Assembly: GCF_043555875.1 (NCBI RefSeq)
Contig: NZ_JBIGHW010000002.1
Location: 310,001 to 374,000, forward strand
DNA from: Pelomonas margarita
GTDB lineage: Bacteria > Pseudomonadota > Gammaproteobacteria > Burkholderiales > Burkholderiaceae_C
Length of the DNA: 64,000 bases
Direction: 5' to 3'
The notes beneath the pieces were generated by a model. That model made no database searches, was not told where the DNA came from, and worked only from the letters and a program-made list of their open reading frames with translations. Positions 17,706 to 26,962 of the stretch are shown one piece after another; within the stretch, counting starts at the first letter, position 1; each line of letters begins with the position of its first letter. Position numbers and translations under genes: made by a program.

Positions 17706-18362
17706 GTGTCCCGACCTGCCGTTTCCTTGTTGCTGGCGGCTGCCGCCACCCTGGCCGCACCGGCGGCCCATGCCGTGTTCGCCATCCCAGCATCGCCGCT
17801 GGACCAGGGCGGCTGGACGCTGGCGGCTCACATGTCCAACACGGGTGGCATGTTCGACGGCCAGGGCGAGCTGAGCTTCGCGCAGGCCTACGGCACCGCG
17901 GTGGCATCCCCCACCGCCAGCACGCCCGACTTCTCCATCGCCATCAGCGCGCCCATCAGCCGCATCCTGTTCATCACGGGCGACCGCTCGGTGTGGGCGA
18001 TGGCTGACTACGGTGCGCTCATCACCCAGATCCAGGCCCGCGCCGGCTACTTCGGCGCCAACATCGACTTCACGCTGGGCCTGAACGGCATGGTCAGCCA
18101 GGTGCAGGGCAATGTGCTGAGCCGCGGCGGCGTGAGTGAAGACCCCTGGATCACCTACGCCCCCGAGCATTTCGCAGGCATCAACAGCAATGCCATCCTG
18201 TGGGGCGAGGGCGACTACTTCGCGGCCCACAGCAACCTCAAGAACAGCGCTGGCGGCCTGAACGTGTACGTGCAGACCGTGCCGGAACCGTCCTCGCTGG
18301 CCCTGCTGCTGGCGGGCGTGTTGACGGTGGGTGCATGGGCCCGCAAGCGGCGCGCCGTCTGA
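17706..18362 (+). CDS. PEP-CTERM protein, possibly with a fibrinogen-like domain
   Basis: 218 residues from a GTG start. Signal peptide MSRPAVSLLLAAAATLAAPAAHA, mature secreted domain, then VPEPSSLALLLAGVLTVGAWARKRRAV, the exosortase signal. The mature part begins LDQGGWTLAAHMSNTGGMFDG, reminiscent of the GGWTL opening of fibrinogen-related domains. The resemblance is short and the call is tentative. It is an exported surface or matrix component of unknown role, adjacent to another PEP-CTERM gene. Confidence 0.88.
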   Translation: MSRPAVSLLLAAAATLAAPAAHAVFAIPASPLDQGGWTLAAHMSNTGGMFDGQGELSFAQAYGTAVASPTASTPDFSIAISAPISRILFITGDRSVWAMADYGALITQIQARAGYFGANIDFTLGLNGMVSQVQGNVLSRGGVSEDPWITYAPEHFAGINSNAILWGEGDYFAAHSNLKNSAGGLNVYVQTVPEPSSLALLLAGVLTVGAWARKRRAV

Positions 18363-18456
18363 CACAAGCGGTAGCAAAGCGCCCGTCAACGGCGCGCCTG
18401 CCCAGCAACGTTCAGGGGTGACCGGCGGCCTGTATCCGCCGGATGCGAGCCCCCTG

Positions 18457-18675
18457 ATGACCACGCTGACCCTCACCTTCCAAGGCCAACCCGCTGATGC
18501 GCGCCGCGCGCTGGGTGGCCTGCTGCAGCGCTTCCGCACCGCCTACTTCGTGGAGCGCAGCAGCCACGAATACGCCGTGACGGCCGACGAGGCCACGGCG
18601 GCCGAACTGGCCCGCCAGCCGCTGTGGGCCGCTCAGGCGGGCTCGACCACCACGCGCGGCCAGCGCTCGGCGTAG
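18457..18675 (+). CDS. Small hypothetical protein (72 residues)
   Basis: MTTLTLTFQGQPADARRALGGLL... is a plausible soluble small protein, but no family is recognised. The last 43 bases overlap the convergent nucleotidyltransferase gene. The ribosome site is weak. Codon use resembles genuine genes for the first ~55 residues and becomes Thr/Gln/Arg-rich in the overlap, so the true stop context may be coincidental. Confidence 0.4.
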   Translation: MTTLTLTFQGQPADARRALGGLLQRFRTAYFVERSSHEYAVTADEATAAELARQPLWAAQAGSTTTRGQRSA

Positions 18676-19199
18676 CGCTTGCTGGCGCAGCGCTCGCGGT
18701 AGGTCTCTACGCTGACGCGAGCCGGATTGCGCCGCACGCGCAGGCCCAGCAGGTCGTCCAGGCCCAGCGGGGCGATGACGTGCAGCGCGTCGGCCGCGTC
18801 CAGCCACACCCCCACGGCCGTGGCCGGCTCGGGCCAGCTGGCGATGGCATCCTGCAGCGACTGCAGCGGCGCCACGGCATGGCCGAAGTGCTGCTCGAAC
18901 CACAGGTGCACACCGGCCTGGTTGGTGACTTCCCACGGCAGGTCCACGCACTGGCACAGCCGCTGCTGCAGCACGGCGTCGCGCGCCGGGGCCAGGTCGT
19001 CGGCGTCGAAGTAGGCGAAGTCCACATCGGCCAGCGCGCTGGCGTGCGCATGACCGTGCAGCGCGTCCCAGACGAGGTTGCGCAGCGCGCCCGCGCCGAT
19101 GCACCAATGGGCCAGGCCCAGCGAGCGGCCTGCCTGCAATGCAGCCATGAACCACGGCGCGGCGCGCACCAGCGCCGTCAGCTGGACCACGTCGCTCAC
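18633..19199 (-). CDS. Nucleotidyltransferase family protein (NTP_transf_6 / DUF925 type)
   Basis: 188 residues, soluble. Motifs CIGAGALRNLVWDALHG and DVDFAYFDADDL (nucleotidyltransferase core Asp residues), then EVTNQAGVHLWF and the late LGLDDLLGLRVRRNP, match the uncharacterised NTP_transf_6 family. The start is GTG at 19199, chosen because it overlaps the acyl-CoA ligase stop (GTGA) and because upstream residues are unlike the family. It is the last gene of a three-gene coupled operon. No substrate is known for the family. Confidence 0.82.
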   Translation of the reverse strand: MSDVVQLTALVRAAPWFMAALQAGRSLGLAHWCIGAGALRNLVWDALHGHAHASALADVDFAYFDADDLAPARDAVLQQRLCQCVDLPWEVTNQAGVHLWFEQHFGHAVAPLQSLQDAIASWPEPATAVGVWLDAADALHVIAPLGLDDLLGLRVRRNPARVSVETYRERCASKRYAERWPRVVVEPA

Positions 19200-20866
19200 C
19201 GCGCCTGCTCGCGCTCCTGCAGCGCCCGCCACATCACCTTGCCGGCGCCGCTCTTGGGCAGGCTGGCGGCGAACTCGATCAGCGCGGGCACCTTGTAGGC
19301 CGCCATCTGCGTGCGGCACCAGTCGCGCAGCTGCTCGGCGCTCAGGGCCTCGTGGCCGGCGCGCTTCACGACGACGGCCTTGACCGTCTCACCACGGTAG
19401 GCGTCGGGCGCGGACACGACGCAGGCCTCGGCCACGCCCGGGTGGGCGTGCATGAGGTTCTCCACCTCCGCCGGCCAGACCTTGAAACCGCTCGCATTGA
19501 TCATGCGCTTGAGGCGGTCGGTCATGAAGAAGTAGCCGTCCACGTCCACATAGCCAATGTCGCCGGTGCGGAAGAAGCGCCGGCCGTCGAACTCGACGAA
19601 GGCGGCCGCCGTGGCATCGGGCTGGCGCCAGTAGCCGGCAAACACCATGGGGCCGTGCACGATGATTTCGCCGGGCTGGCCCGGGGGCAGCTCGGCGCCG
19701 GTGTCGGGGTCCACCACGCGGGCGTCGCAGCTGATGTAGGGCACGCCCAGGCATTGCTGCTTGGGCGCGTCGTGCGGGTTGCTGTGGCTGGGCGCCGCGG
19801 TCTCGGTGAGGCCGTAGCCCTCGGCGTAGCGCAGGCCCCAGCGCTGGCGCAGGCGCTCGGCGATGGCCTGCGGCATGGCCGCGCCGCCGCCGCCGATGTA
19901 GACGAGGCTGGAGAGGTCGAACGTGTCCACCTCGGGGCTGGCCAGCAGGTCGATGACCATCGTCGGGATGTTGGTCCAGCGCGTGACGCGGTGGTGCTTG
20001 ATGAGCTGCGCCGCGACCTCGCGCTGCCAGCGCGGCATCAGCACCAGGCAGGCGCCGGCCATCAGCGTGCCATGCATCACCACCACCATGCCGGTGATGT
20101 GGAACATAGGCACGACGCCCAGCACCACGTCCTCGTGGCTGCCGTTGGCCCACAACGCCCCGGCGAACACGTTGTGCTGCAGGCTGCTGTGCTTGTGCAT
20201 GCAGCCCTTGGGGTGGCCGGTGGTGCCGCTGGTGTAGGCCAGCACGGCCAGGTCGTCGGCGCCCACGGTGGTGACGGGCGGCGCGGCGCCGCAGGCCAGC
20301 GCGTCGGCCCAGGCGGTGGCGCCGTCGGGCAGCGCGGGGTCGGCATTCAGCCAGTCGGCCCAGCCGGCGGGCAGGCCTTGCAGCGCCTCGCCCTCGACGC
20401 GGCCGCCGGGCAGCGCCTCGGCCAGCCGCGTGATGAGCAGGTCGCGCGCGGCCATGCCGGCGGCCAGCCACTCGGCGCTGAGCTCGGCGCTGGTGATGGC
20501 CAGCACGGCGCCGCTGTCGGTGATGAGGTGGCGCAGCTCGGCCGCCTTGTTCATCGGGTTGACGGGCACGACCACAGCGTTGGCCGCCAGGATGGCGCAA
20601 TGCGCGATGACGAGCTGCGGGCAGTTCTGCAGATCCACCAGCACGCGGTCGCCGCGCTGCACGCCGCGCTGCGCCAGCCAGGCTGACAGGCGCTGCACCT
20701 GCGCGTGCAGGTCGGCATACGTCGTCACGTGGCCCAGGAACAGCAGCGCCGGCCGCGCGGGGAAGCGCCGGGCGCTGACCACCAGGTTGTCGGGCAGCGC
20801 GGTGGCTGGCGGCGTGATCGCGTGCGGCACGCGGGGCGGCCAGTACAGGTGATGCGCTCGGGTCAT
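19196..20866 (-). CDS. Long-chain fatty acid--CoA ligase family (AMP-binding enzyme)
   Basis: 556 residues, cytoplasmic or peripheral. It forms acyl-AMP then acyl-CoA. Core motifs: YTSGTTGHPKG (P-loop), YAEGYGLTETAAPS, FFRTGDIGYVDVDGYFFMTDRLKRMI, and the C-terminal catalytic Lys context SGAGKVMWRAL. The start at 20866 overlaps the EamA stop (ATGA). It is coupled at both ends, to an EamA transporter upstream and to a nucleotidyltransferase downstream. Chain-length preference cannot be read. Confidence 0.92.
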   Translation of the reverse strand: MTRAHHLYWPPRVPHAITPPATALPDNLVVSARRFPARPALLFLGHVTTYADLHAQVQRLSAWLAQRGVQRGDRVLVDLQNCPQLVIAHCAILAANAVVVPVNPMNKAAELRHLITDSGAVLAITSAELSAEWLAAGMAARDLLITRLAEALPGGRVEGEALQGLPAGWADWLNADPALPDGATAWADALACGAAPPVTTVGADDLAVLAYTSGTTGHPKGCMHKHSSLQHNVFAGALWANGSHEDVVLGVVPMFHITGMVVVMHGTLMAGACLVLMPRWQREVAAQLIKHHRVTRWTNIPTMVIDLLASPEVDTFDLSSLVYIGGGGAAMPQAIAERLRQRWGLRYAEGYGLTETAAPSHSNPHDAPKQQCLGVPYISCDARVVDPDTGAELPPGQPGEIIVHGPMVFAGYWRQPDATAAAFVEFDGRRFFRTGDIGYVDVDGYFFMTDRLKRMINASGFKVWPAEVENLMHAHPGVAEACVVSAPDAYRGETVKAVVVKRAGHEALSAEQLRDWCRTQMAAYKVPALIEFAASLPKSGAGKVMWRALQEREQAR

Positions 20867-21738
20867 GCGGTCGTCTCCGGCTTTCTCTGGCCGACGACGA
20901 GGTAGACGCCCAGCAGCGTCACGCCCATGCCGGCAATGGCTTGGGCGCCCAGTGTCTCGTCGAACAGCAGCCACGCCATCACCGAGGTGACAGAGGGCAC
21001 CAGGTACATGGTGCTGCTGACCGCCGTGACGCGGCCGTGGCGCAGCATGTGGAACATCAGGCTGATGCCACCGGCCGTCAGCACCAGGATGCTCCAGCCC
21101 ATGGCGATGATGACGTCGGCGTTCCAGACGATGCGCATGGGCTCCAGCGCCCAGGCCAGCGGCAGCGTGGCGGCCAGCGCCACGCCGAACTGCACCACCT
21201 GCCCGGTGCGCAGGTCGAACTGCGGCACGAAGCGCTTCTGGTACAGCGTGCCGGCGGTGATGCCCAGCAGCGCCATCAGGCAAAGCAGCAGCGGCATCCC
21301 GAAGCCGGCGCCGAGGTTGAGCTTGTGCCAGATCACCAGCAGCACGCCGCCCAGGCCCAGCGCCACGCCAGCCCACTGCCGCAGCGACACGCGCTCGCCG
21401 ATCAGCGGCGCCGCGGCCGCCACCAGCACGGGCTGCAGGTTGACGATGAGCGCCGCCGTGCCGGCCGGCAGGCCCTGGCGGATAGAGACCCACACGCCGG
21501 CCAGGTACAGCGCCTGGATGCCCAGGCCGGCCACGGCCAGGTGCAGCATTTGGCGCGGCGTGGGCCAGGCCGCGCGCGCGGCCAGCGCCAGGCCCAGCAT
21601 CAGCAGCGCCACGCCGGCATAGCGCCAGCTCAGGAAGGTCAGCGGGTCGGCGTACGGCGCTGCCAGCTTGGCGGCGATGTAGCCGGTGGCCCAGATGAAG
21701 ATGAACAGCGGCGGGGCCAGGCGGTCGAGCAGGGACAT
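20863..21738 (-). CDS. EamA/DMT-family transporter
   Basis: 291 residues with ten hydrophobic segments arranged as two EamA repeats (first begins LFIFIWATGYIAAKLAAPYADPL..., second LGITAGTLYQKRFV...). Inner membrane; likely metabolite exporter, substrate unknown. It is first gene of the operon continuing into the acyl-CoA ligase. The late segment HGRVTAVSSTMYLVPSVTSVMAWL is typical of RhaT/EamA members. Confidence 0.9.
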   Translation of the reverse strand: MSLLDRLAPPLFIFIWATGYIAAKLAAPYADPLTFLSWRYAGVALLMLGLALAARAAWPTPRQMLHLAVAGLGIQALYLAGVWVSIRQGLPAGTAALIVNLQPVLVAAAAPLIGERVSLRQWAGVALGLGGVLLVIWHKLNLGAGFGMPLLLCLMALLGITAGTLYQKRFVPQFDLRTGQVVQFGVALAATLPLAWALEPMRIVWNADVIIAMGWSILVLTAGGISLMFHMLRHGRVTAVSSTMYLVPSVTSVMAWLLFDETLGAQAIAGMGVTLLGVYLVVGQRKPETTA

Positions 21739-21745
21739 CCGGCCA

Positions 21746-21958
21746 TCATGCCTGCGGCGCCCCGGGCGACGGCGTGCTCAGCTCGCGCAGGCAGCGCGGA
21801 CACAGGCAGCGGCCGGGCCAGCGTGCGGCCAGCTCCGCGCGCAGCGCGTCGCTCAGGCGCAGGCCGAAGCAGTCGCAGGCCCCGGTGGCCGCGCCGCAGG
21901 CAAAGCCGCCGCCGCAGCGCGGGCAGGTGCTGTCCAGCGGCAGCGGGGGCGCGCTCAT
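21746..21958 (-). CDS. Cysteine-rich CWC-type small protein
   Basis: 70 residues. Cysteines are arranged as CPRCGGGFACG, GACDCFG, RCLCPRCL, typical of the small CWC family, which probably binds zinc. The ATG overlaps the stop of the preceding DUF1801 gene (ATGA), so the two are translationally coupled. Seven bases separate its stop from the EamA start, continuing the minus-strand run. Function unknown. Confidence 0.75.
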   Translation of the reverse strand: MSAPPLPLDSTCPRCGGGFACGAATGACDCFGLRLSDALRAELAARWPGRCLCPRCLRELSTPSPGAPQA

Positions 21959-22365
21959 GTGCGCAGCTCGCGCAGCGTGGCCTCGCACAGCTGGACCAGC
22001 ACGGCCGTGTCCACATCGGCCAGGCGCTTGATGTAGACGCAACCCTTGCCCTCGCGATGCTTGCCCAGCCGGGCCAGCAGTGCGGCGCGCTCGGTGCCGC
22101 CGCTGACGTAGAGGCTGATGTCGCCCTTGCCCCCGGCCCCGCTGGCGAAGCCGAGCTCGAAGATGTCGCCCTCGCGGCCGCTGTCGTAGACGTAGTGGTG
22201 GTGACCGAAGCCCACCATGCGGCCCCACAGGCGCGGCGGATGGCCGCTGGCGCGCTGCATCAGCGCGATCAACGCCTGGCAGTCGGCCGCGCGCGCCTCG
22301 GGCTGGGCGACGACGTAGGCCTGCACATCGGCGTCACCGGGCTGGGTCTTGTTCGCGGTGGCCAT
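21955..22365 (-). CDS. DUF1801 domain protein
   Basis: 136 residues, soluble. The pattern LIALMQRASGHPPRLWGRMVGFGHHHYVYDSGREGD, followed by LYVSGG and GKGCVYIKRLADVD, matches DUF1801 (YdhG-like small proteins of unknown function). The start MATANKTQPG is chosen for the GGAGA ribosome site about seven bases before it; a longer upstream frame lacks family similarity. Coupled to the CWC protein. Confidence 0.85.
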   Translation of the reverse strand: MATANKTQPGDADVQAYVVAQPEARAADCQALIALMQRASGHPPRLWGRMVGFGHHHYVYDSGREGDIFELGFASGAGGKGDISLYVSGGTERAALLARLGKHREGKGCVYIKRLADVDTAVLVQLCEATLRELRT

Positions 22366-22381
22366 GGCAGTTCTCCAGGGT

Positions 22382-23068
22382 TCAGAGCGGCGATTGTGGG
22401 TCTTCGGCGCCGGGCAGCGGCGTCGCGCGGGCCAGCGCCATCCAGGTGGCAAAGTCGGGCTTGCAGGCGCGCTTGGGCGCCGGGCGCGCGAGTTCGAGGT
22501 GGCTGTCGTGGCCGATCAGCACGCCGTACTCGGGCGGGATCTCGTCGGGCTCGGCGATGCCCGCCCGGATGACGAACCAGCACTGGCCGCTGAGCGCCCG
22601 GTAGGCAGCAGACTTGGCGGGCCGGCGCAGCTCGCCCAGCAGATCGGCGCGGCTGACCTTGATCTCATGGATGGCGGGTTCGAGGTAGTCCTCCACCGTG
22701 CTGTGGCGGATGGAGTAGACGTCGGGCATGGCCTGCACCCACTGCAGCGCGCCGTCCTCCTGCGGCAAGCCCGCGCGCAGCGTGAGCCCGCGCCAGGCGA
22801 TGCGGCCGGCGCGCTGCATCTCCACAGCCACACGCTCTACCAGCGTCTCGTGCGCGTCGCGCGCGGCGCGGTTGCGGGTCAGCGAGTCGGCGATCAGCGC
22901 CACGCCGGAGTCCGTCACGCGCAGCCGCTCGCGGCCGCCGTCGTCCGTCAGGCGCTCCACCCAGCCGGCGGCCAGCAGCTCCACCTCCACCAGGTCCTGG
23001 CAGGGCCAGCCGGCGCTGCGCCAGAGCTGGCGCAGGCGCTGCAGGTGGTGGCGGCGGGGCGTGATCAT
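22382..23068 (-). CDS. Hypothetical protein: winged-helix-like N-terminus plus PD-(D/E)XK-like motif
   Basis: 228 residues, soluble. The first ~70 residues look like a winged helix (LVEVELLAAGWVERLTDDGGRERLRVTDSG). The second half carries DVYSIRHSTVEDYLEPAIHEIKVSRADLLGELRR. The EIKVSR strand with an upstream acidic residue fits the nuclease fold used by MmcB-like and restriction-like proteins. The fold call is tentative. It is followed by DUF1801 in the same direction, 16 bases away. Confidence 0.6.
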   Translation of the reverse strand: MITPRRHHLQRLRQLWRSAGWPCQDLVEVELLAAGWVERLTDDGGRERLRVTDSGVALIADSLTRNRAARDAHETLVERVAVEMQRAGRIAWRGLTLRAGLPQEDGALQWVQAMPDVYSIRHSTVEDYLEPAIHEIKVSRADLLGELRRPAKSAAYRALSGQCWFVIRAGIAEPDEIPPEYGVLIGHDSHLELARPAPKRACKPDFATWMALARATPLPGAEDPQSPL

Positions 23069-23096
23069 GCCGCCATCTTCGCCGCAGCCGGGCGTG

Positions 23097-23128
23097 AAAA
23101 AAGCCCCCGGCCGGTGGACACGGGGGCT
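23097..23128 (-). terminator. Rho-independent terminator of the DUF4397 gene
   Basis: On the minus strand AGCCCCCG, an 11-base loop and CGGGGGCT form an 8-base-pair stem followed by six T residues (A-run at 23097-23102 on the plus strand). It lies 35 bases after the DUF4397 stop and just before the start of the next minus-strand gene. Confidence 0.88.
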
Positions 23129-23162
23129 GTGGCGATCGGGCCGCGGCGCGAGCCGCGGGCGA

Positions 23163-24476
23163 TCAGCGGTCCTTGCTGAGCTTGCCCTTGGGCGCGGCCG
23201 GGTCGCCCATCACGAAGATGGTGTACACGCCGTTGGACGTCAGCGGGGTCAGGCCCGAGGTGGTGCCGGCCGACGGGTTGTACAGCGCGTCGACTTGCAG
23301 CGGCGAGTTGACCGTGACCACCGAACCAGTGGACGAGCCGATGCTGGCGGGCAGCGAGCTGGTGCCCGGCAGCACGTTGCTGGCTTGCGACTGGTAATCC
23401 ACGTTCAGCGTGGTCAGCGAGCCGGCGACGGACAGGCCGTTGACGAGGCGGATCTTCACGTTGCCGCTGACAGTGGGCAGGCGGTTGTCATCGCTGAGCA
23501 CGACGACCTTGGGGTCGGCAGCCGTGCCCCAGATCAGCATCGTGTAGTCGCCACCAGCCGCGAAGGTGGTGGACGTCGGGCCGGCCTGCACGCCGTTGAT
23601 CAGCACGGACGTGGTGTTGGCGCCGGCGGCGAAGCTGGCGTAGTCCGTCGTGTTCGGCGGCACCGAGGCGGGCAGCAGGTTGTTGCCAGCGATGGTGGCC
23701 GACACGATGGGCGCACCGGCCAGCGCGTTGACGGCGCGAACGCGGGTCAGCGTGGTCGGGTAGTTCTTGGCGGCACCCTTCTGGACCATGGTGATGCCGT
23801 TGACCAGCACGCCACCGTCGGAAGCCGTCAGGATCAGAGTGTTGACGCTGGCGGAGTCCAGCGTGATGGCCGGGATTTCCAGGCGCAGGTCACCGCGGCG
23901 GCTGTAGCCGGTCACGCAGACGCGGAAGCTGCCGGAGTTGATCTGGTTGTAGCCGCTGCCATTGCCGCCACCCAGGTTGCTGACGAGAGCGGTCTCGTTG
24001 GTCAGCGCGCAGGAGGTGGCGCTGGTGACGTAGACGTCCAGCGAACCGGCATCGGGCGCCAGGTTCAGGATCAGCAGCTTGGCCTTGTTGGCCTCGGGCG
24101 CGGTCTGCGTCTCCTCCAGCAGCGTGGTGCGCACGGTGCCGGCGAAGCCGTAGGTGATGTAGGTGTAGTTGCTGCCGGCGTTCAGCGTCGGCGTGGTGGC
24201 CGAGATGCTGGTGCCGACGCTGCTCTCCAGCACGCGCGAGGCGGTGCTGCCGGTGTCCACGGTGCCGTATTCACCCACGGCGGCGTAGGCCACCTTGCTG
24301 TTGATGGTCTTGTCGTTGACCGTCAGATCCAGCTGGGCGTACGAGCGCGTGGCGTTGAGCAGGCGCACCTGCGTTTTGCTGTCACTGCTGCCACCGCCGC
24401 CGCAGGCGGTCAGAGCGGCAGCGGCCGACAGGCTCAGCGTCAGGGCCAGCCGGTGGGCCCAGGGGGTGAATCGCAT
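23163..24476 (-). CDS. DUF4397 repeat lipoprotein
   Basis: 437 residues. Lipoprotein signal LTACGGGGSS (Cys about residue 25), then tandem DUF4397 beta domains (QVRLLNATRSYAQLDLTV; KLLILNLAPDAGSLDVYV; TLTRVRAVNALAGAPIV; NVKIRLVNGLSVAGSL). Envelope-exposed, function unknown. It is monocistronic, with its own terminator, and divergent from fadH. Codon use is slightly less GC-rich than its neighbours and it is rich in Thr/Ser, as usual for secreted beta proteins. Confidence 0.9.
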   Translation of the reverse strand: MRFTPWAHRLALTLSLSAAAALTACGGGGSSDSKTQVRLLNATRSYAQLDLTVNDKTINSKVAYAAVGEYGTVDTGSTASRVLESSVGTSISATTPTLNAGSNYTYITYGFAGTVRTTLLEETQTAPEANKAKLLILNLAPDAGSLDVYVTSATSCALTNETALVSNLGGGNGSGYNQINSGSFRVCVTGYSRRGDLRLEIPAITLDSASVNTLILTASDGGVLVNGITMVQKGAAKNYPTTLTRVRAVNALAGAPIVSATIAGNNLLPASVPPNTTDYASFAAGANTTSVLINGVQAGPTSTTFAAGGDYTMLIWGTAADPKVVVLSDDNRLPTVSGNVKIRLVNGLSVAGSLTTLNVDYQSQASNVLPGTSSLPASIGSSTGSVVTVNSPLQVDALYNPSAGTTSGLTPLTSNGVYTIFVMGDPAAPKGKLSKDR

Positions 24477-24667
24477 CGAGAACTCTCCGAAAAAACCTTG
24501 CCGCCGGGCCTATCCCCAGGAAAGCGGACTGGCGATTAGAACTCAAGCCGGCGACCTCGCCATTTCCGCCGTCTAGCACCGGGTGAAGAACTGTTGCTGG
24601 AAAACCCGGGGGCGCTTTGAGGAGACGGCTCCAATCCACGCGGGGACGCGCTGTTTAGCATCGGCCG

Positions 24668-26719
24668 ATGAACTATCCACACCTGCTGGCCCCGCTGGAC
24701 CTGGGCTTCACCACCCTGAAGAACCGCGTGCTGATGGGCAGCATGCACACGGGGCTGGAGGACGGGCGCAAGCACTTCGACCGCATGGCCGCCTACTTCG
24801 CCGAGCGCGCGCGCGGCGAGGTGGGGCTGATCGTCACCGGTGGCTTCGCGCCCAACATCGAGGGCTGGGCCAAGCCGTTCGCCGGCACGTTGGCGACCTC
24901 GGGCGCCGCGCGCCGCCACCGCGTCATCACCGACGCCGTGCACGCCGAGGGCGGCAAGATCGCGCTGCAAATTCTGCACACCGGACGCTACGGCTACTCG
25001 CCGCTGTGCGTGGCGCCGTCGCGCATCCAGAGCCCCATCACACCGTTCACGCCGCGCGAGCTGAGCGCCCGCGGCATCGAGCGACAGATCCGCGCCTTCG
25101 TGCGCTGCGCCAGGCTGGCCCGCGAGGCGGGCTACGACGGCATCGAGGTGATGGGCAGCGAGGGCTACTTCATCAACCAGTTCCTGGTGGAACACACCAA
25201 CCAGCGCACCGACGCCTGGGGCGGCAGCTACGAGAACCGCATGCGGCTGCCGCTGGAGATCCTGGCGCGCATCCGCGAGGCGGTGGGGCCGGACTTCATC
25301 GTCATCTACCGGCTCTCCATGCTGGACCTCATCCCCAACGGCAGCAGCTGGGACGAGGTGCTGGAGCTGGCCCGGCGCGTGGCGCGCGGCGGCGCCACCA
25401 TCATCAACACCGGCATCGGCTGGCATGAGGCCCGCATCCCGACGATTGCCACCAGCGTGCCGCGCGCCGGCTTCGCCTGGGTGACGGCCAAGCTGCGTGC
25501 GCAACTGCGGGCCGAAGGTTTCACGACGCCGCTGATCACCAGCAACCGCATCAATACGCCCGAGGTGGCCGAAGGCGTGCTGGCCGATGGCTCGGCGGAC
25601 ATGGTGTCCATGGCGCGGCCCTTCCTGGCCGACCCGGACTTCGTGCGCAAGGCGCGCCAGGGGCGGGCCGACGAGATCAACACCTGCATCGCCTGCAACC
25701 AGGCCTGCCTGGATCACACCTTCGCGCAGCAGATCTCCACCTGCCTCGTGAACCCGCGCGCGGCCTATGAGCAGGAGATCGTCGTGCGGCCGGTGCAGGG
25801 CGCGCAGAAGCACATCGCCGTCGTAGGTGCCGGCCCGGCGGGCCTGGCCGCCGCCACCACGCTGGCCGAGCGCGGCCATGCGGTGACGCTGTTCGACGCG
25901 GCCGCCGAGATCGGCGGGCAGTTCAACATGGCCAAGCGCGTGCCCGGCAAGGAGGAGTTCCAGGAAACGCTGCGCTACTTCGGCCGCCGCATCGAGGTCA
26001 CCGGCGTGGACCTGAAGCTCAACACCCGGGTGGGGGCCGGCGACCTGACCGGCTTCGACGAGGTGCTGCTGGCCACCGGCGTCAGCGCGCGCAACCCGCG
26101 CATCCCGGGCCAGGACGAAGGCCAGGCGCGTGGCCAGGTACTGAGCTACATCGACGTGCTGCGCCACGACAAGCCGGTGGGCACGCGCGTGGCCATCGTC
26201 GGCGCGGGCGGCATCGGCTTCGACATGGCGGAGTACCTGCTGGAGGCCGGCCACTCGCTGACGCTGGACCCGGCCGCCTGGCGCCGCCACTGGGGCGTGG
26301 GCGACCCGCAAGCCGTGCGAGGCGGCCTGCTGCGGCCGGCGCCCGACGCGCCGACGCGGCAGATCACGCTGATGCAGCGCAAGGCCGGCAAGCCCGGCGC
26401 CGGCCTGGGCAAGACGACCGGCTGGATTCACCGCGCGGCGCTGAAGATGAAGCGGGTGGAGATGCTGGCCGGCGTCAACTACGAGCAGATCACGCCCGAG
26501 GGCCTGTGGGTGAGCTACGGCGAGAAGCGGGCGGATGCGCAGCTGATCGAGGCCGACACCATCGTGCTGTGCGCGGGCCAGGAGCCGCTGCGCGAACTCG
26601 AAGCACCGCTGAAGGCGGCCGGCGTGAAGGTGCACCTGATCGGCGGCGCGCTGGAGGCTGGCGAGCTGGACGCCAAGCGGGCCATCCGGCAGGGCACCAC
26701 GCTGGCCTGCCGGCTGTAG
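24668..26719 (+). CDS. fadH: NADPH-dependent 2,4-dienoyl-CoA reductase
   Basis: 683 residues, full length. N-terminal old-yellow-enzyme TIM barrel (FMN; LLAPLDLGFTTLKNRVLMGSMHTGLED), iron-sulfur cluster cysteines at about 340, 343, 347 and 359 in a C-X2-C-X3-C-X11-C pattern, then an FAD domain (VVGAGPAGLAAATTLAERGH) and an NADPH domain (VAIVGAGGIGFDMAEYL). It removes 2,4 double bonds in beta-oxidation of polyunsaturated acids. Stand-alone and divergent from the DUF4397 gene. Confidence 0.95.
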   Translation: MNYPHLLAPLDLGFTTLKNRVLMGSMHTGLEDGRKHFDRMAAYFAERARGEVGLIVTGGFAPNIEGWAKPFAGTLATSGAARRHRVITDAVHAEGGKIALQILHTGRYGYSPLCVAPSRIQSPITPFTPRELSARGIERQIRAFVRCARLAREAGYDGIEVMGSEGYFINQFLVEHTNQRTDAWGGSYENRMRLPLEILARIREAVGPDFIVIYRLSMLDLIPNGSSWDEVLELARRVARGGATIINTGIGWHEARIPTIATSVPRAGFAWVTAKLRAQLRAEGFTTPLITSNRINTPEVAEGVLADGSADMVSMARPFLADPDFVRKARQGRADEINTCIACNQACLDHTFAQQISTCLVNPRAAYEQEIVVRPVQGAQKHIAVVGAGPAGLAAATTLAERGHAVTLFDAAAEIGGQFNMAKRVPGKEEFQETLRYFGRRIEVTGVDLKLNTRVGAGDLTGFDEVLLATGVSARNPRIPGQDEGQARGQVLSYIDVLRHDKPVGTRVAIVGAGGIGFDMAEYLLEAGHSLTLDPAAWRRHWGVGDPQAVRGGLLRPAPDAPTRQITLMQRKAGKPGAGLGKTTGWIHRAALKMKRVEMLAGVNYEQITPEGLWVSYGEKRADAQLIEADTIVLCAGQEPLRELEAPLKAAGVKVHLIGGALEAGELDAKRAIRQGTTLACRL

Positions 26720-26752
26720 ACACGTGCTGGCACGGGTGAGCGGGCGGCGCGC

Positions 26753-26962
26753 TCAGCAGTGCGACAGGTCCCAGAGCTGGTAGAGCGTGTTGCAGTCCTG
26801 CTCCGTGACCTCCAGGCCGGCGGCCAGGTCGAAACTGGAATCGAACCAGCCACAGCACTCGGGCTTCACGCCTGCGGCCACCTCGGGCGTGCGCACGGCC
26901 AGGGTGGCCAGGGGGAGGGCCTTGGGCTGGGACCAGGGCTGCTGCGAGGACGTGAAGAACAT
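26753..26962 (-). CDS. Small conserved-looking hypothetical protein (69 residues)
   Basis: MFFTSSQQPWSQPKALPL... with a central KPECCGWFDSSFDLAAGLEV and a C-terminal LYQLWDLSHC. GGGAG precedes the ATG. Composition, the paired Cys and a sensible ribosome site argue for a real gene. No domain recognised and no signal peptide. It is convergent with fadH, ending 33 bases after it. Confidence 0.6.
   Translation of the reverse strand: MFFTSSQQPWSQPKALPLATLAVRTPEVAAGVKPECCGWFDSSFDLAAGLEVTEQDCNTLYQLWDLSHC

Noticed and set aside
26265..26345. Possible repeat insertion inside fadH
   Set aside because: The region encoding LDPAAWRRHWGVGDPQAVRGG is a normal part of long FadH proteins in this order, as far as I recall.
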